From contig NZ_CP038266.1 of assembly GCF_004564355.1 (NCBI RefSeq), positions 3,596,001 to 3,660,000 of the forward strand: a DNA stretch of 64,000 nt, read 5' to 3'. Numbering within the stretch: position 1 is the first letter of the stretch; each line of letters begins with the position of its first letter. Below the pieces are notes generated by a model. It did no database searches. It had not been told where the DNA came from and saw nothing but the letters and a program-made list of their open reading frames with translations. Below are positions 63,824 through 64,000 of the stretch, piece after piece. The stretch comes from Microbacterium wangchenii. Lineage in GTDB: Bacteria; Actinomycetota; Actinomycetes; Actinomycetales; Microbacteriaceae. The position numbers were made by a program, and so were the translations under genes.

Positions 63824-64000
63824 GCCCACCGCCGGCACCACTCGTACATCACCACGGCCGCGGCGGCCGAGGCGTTGAGCGACCGGGTCGACCCGTACTG
63901 GGTGATCTCGACCACGCCGGATGCGGCGGCCACCGCCTCCGGCGACAGACCAGGACCCTCCTGGCCGAACAGCAGCACGCACGCGCGCGGGAGGTCGGCG
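63787..64000 (-). CDS. SpoU/TrmH-family RNA 2'-O-methyltransferase, 5' end cut off
   Basis: The last 70 residues of an alpha/beta-knot methyltransferase. LLFGQEGPGLSPE and QYGSTRSLNASAAAAVVMYEW are motifs 2 and 3 of the SPOUT fold, with the catalytic-site Asn in SLNAS. The gene continues past the right edge. It methylates a ribose of tRNA or rRNA; the target cannot be told from the fragment. Confidence 0.88.
   Translation of the reverse strand, partial: ADLPRACVLLFGQEGPGLSPEAVAAASGVVEITQYGSTRSLNASAAAAVVMYEWCRRWAQLPGSVNGRIA

Overview
The window is about 70% G+C, densely packed, and uses ATG/GTG starts with many 1-4 bp gene overlaps. Lipoprotein solute receptors, SDRs, FCD-type GntR regulators and a GAF-Fis regulator point to a high-GC actinobacterium. 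Microbacteriaceae (Microbacterium-like) is my guess; there is no rRNA or marker gene to prove it. Most of the window is catabolic: about 57 kb of transporters, oxygenases and CoA or ring-cleavage enzymes, then ordinary housekeeping genes. No IS element, phage gene, tRNA or CRISPR array was seen, and no gene-free stretch exceeds about 200 bp.

Region A (1-21.2 kb) is a flavin-monooxygenase catabolon. It holds a class II aldolase with an SDR, an AraC regulator, a 4-cresol-dehydrogenase-like flavoprotein, an HpaB-type monooxygenase, and a divergent flavin reductase fused to GntR and FCD domains. Next comes a long leftward operon: luciferase-like monooxygenase (LLM), CocE hydrolase, solute receptor, LivFGHM, SDR and GAF-Fis regulator. 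An alcohol dehydrogenase, a second LLM and another SDR follow. A 15-bp palindrome, GTCTCAnnnTGAGAC, sits in the promoter regions of these units. In four of them it lies exactly 23 bp before a recognisable -10 box, where a class II activator would bind, so the units look like one regulon.

Region B (21.3-46 kb) looks like a pathway for methoxylated aromatics. It has an aldehyde dehydrogenase, a GntR/FCD regulator, a second Liv transporter, an acyl-CoA ligase/SDR/MaoC set, and a LigM/DesA-like tetrahydrofolate-dependent O-demethylase. Divergent from that gene run galB, galC and galD homologues followed by a VOC-type extradiol dioxygenase, and then a short MetE-like methyltransferase that could drain methyl-THF. 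Together these could convert syringate, vanillate or gallate-type acids to pyruvate and oxaloacetate. Two cytochrome P450s with an aberrant I-helix flank an iron/phosphonate-type ABC importer.

Region C (46-57 kb) holds a PaaX regulator with a cytosolic HtaA-domain protein, and a MarR regulator. A tightly overlapping leftward operon follows: amino-acid-type ABC transporter, CapA-like metallophosphatase, CaiB/BaiF CoA-transferase, two cysteine-poor 2-hydroxyacyl-CoA dehydratase-like subunits and an MFS exporter. This is the best candidate for an undescribed system.

Region D (57-64 kb) is generic: a beta-lactamase-fold protein without its catalytic Ser/Lys, an M13 peptidase, a MATE exporter, a P1B-type ATPase, a small lipoprotein and a truncated SpoU methyltransferase.
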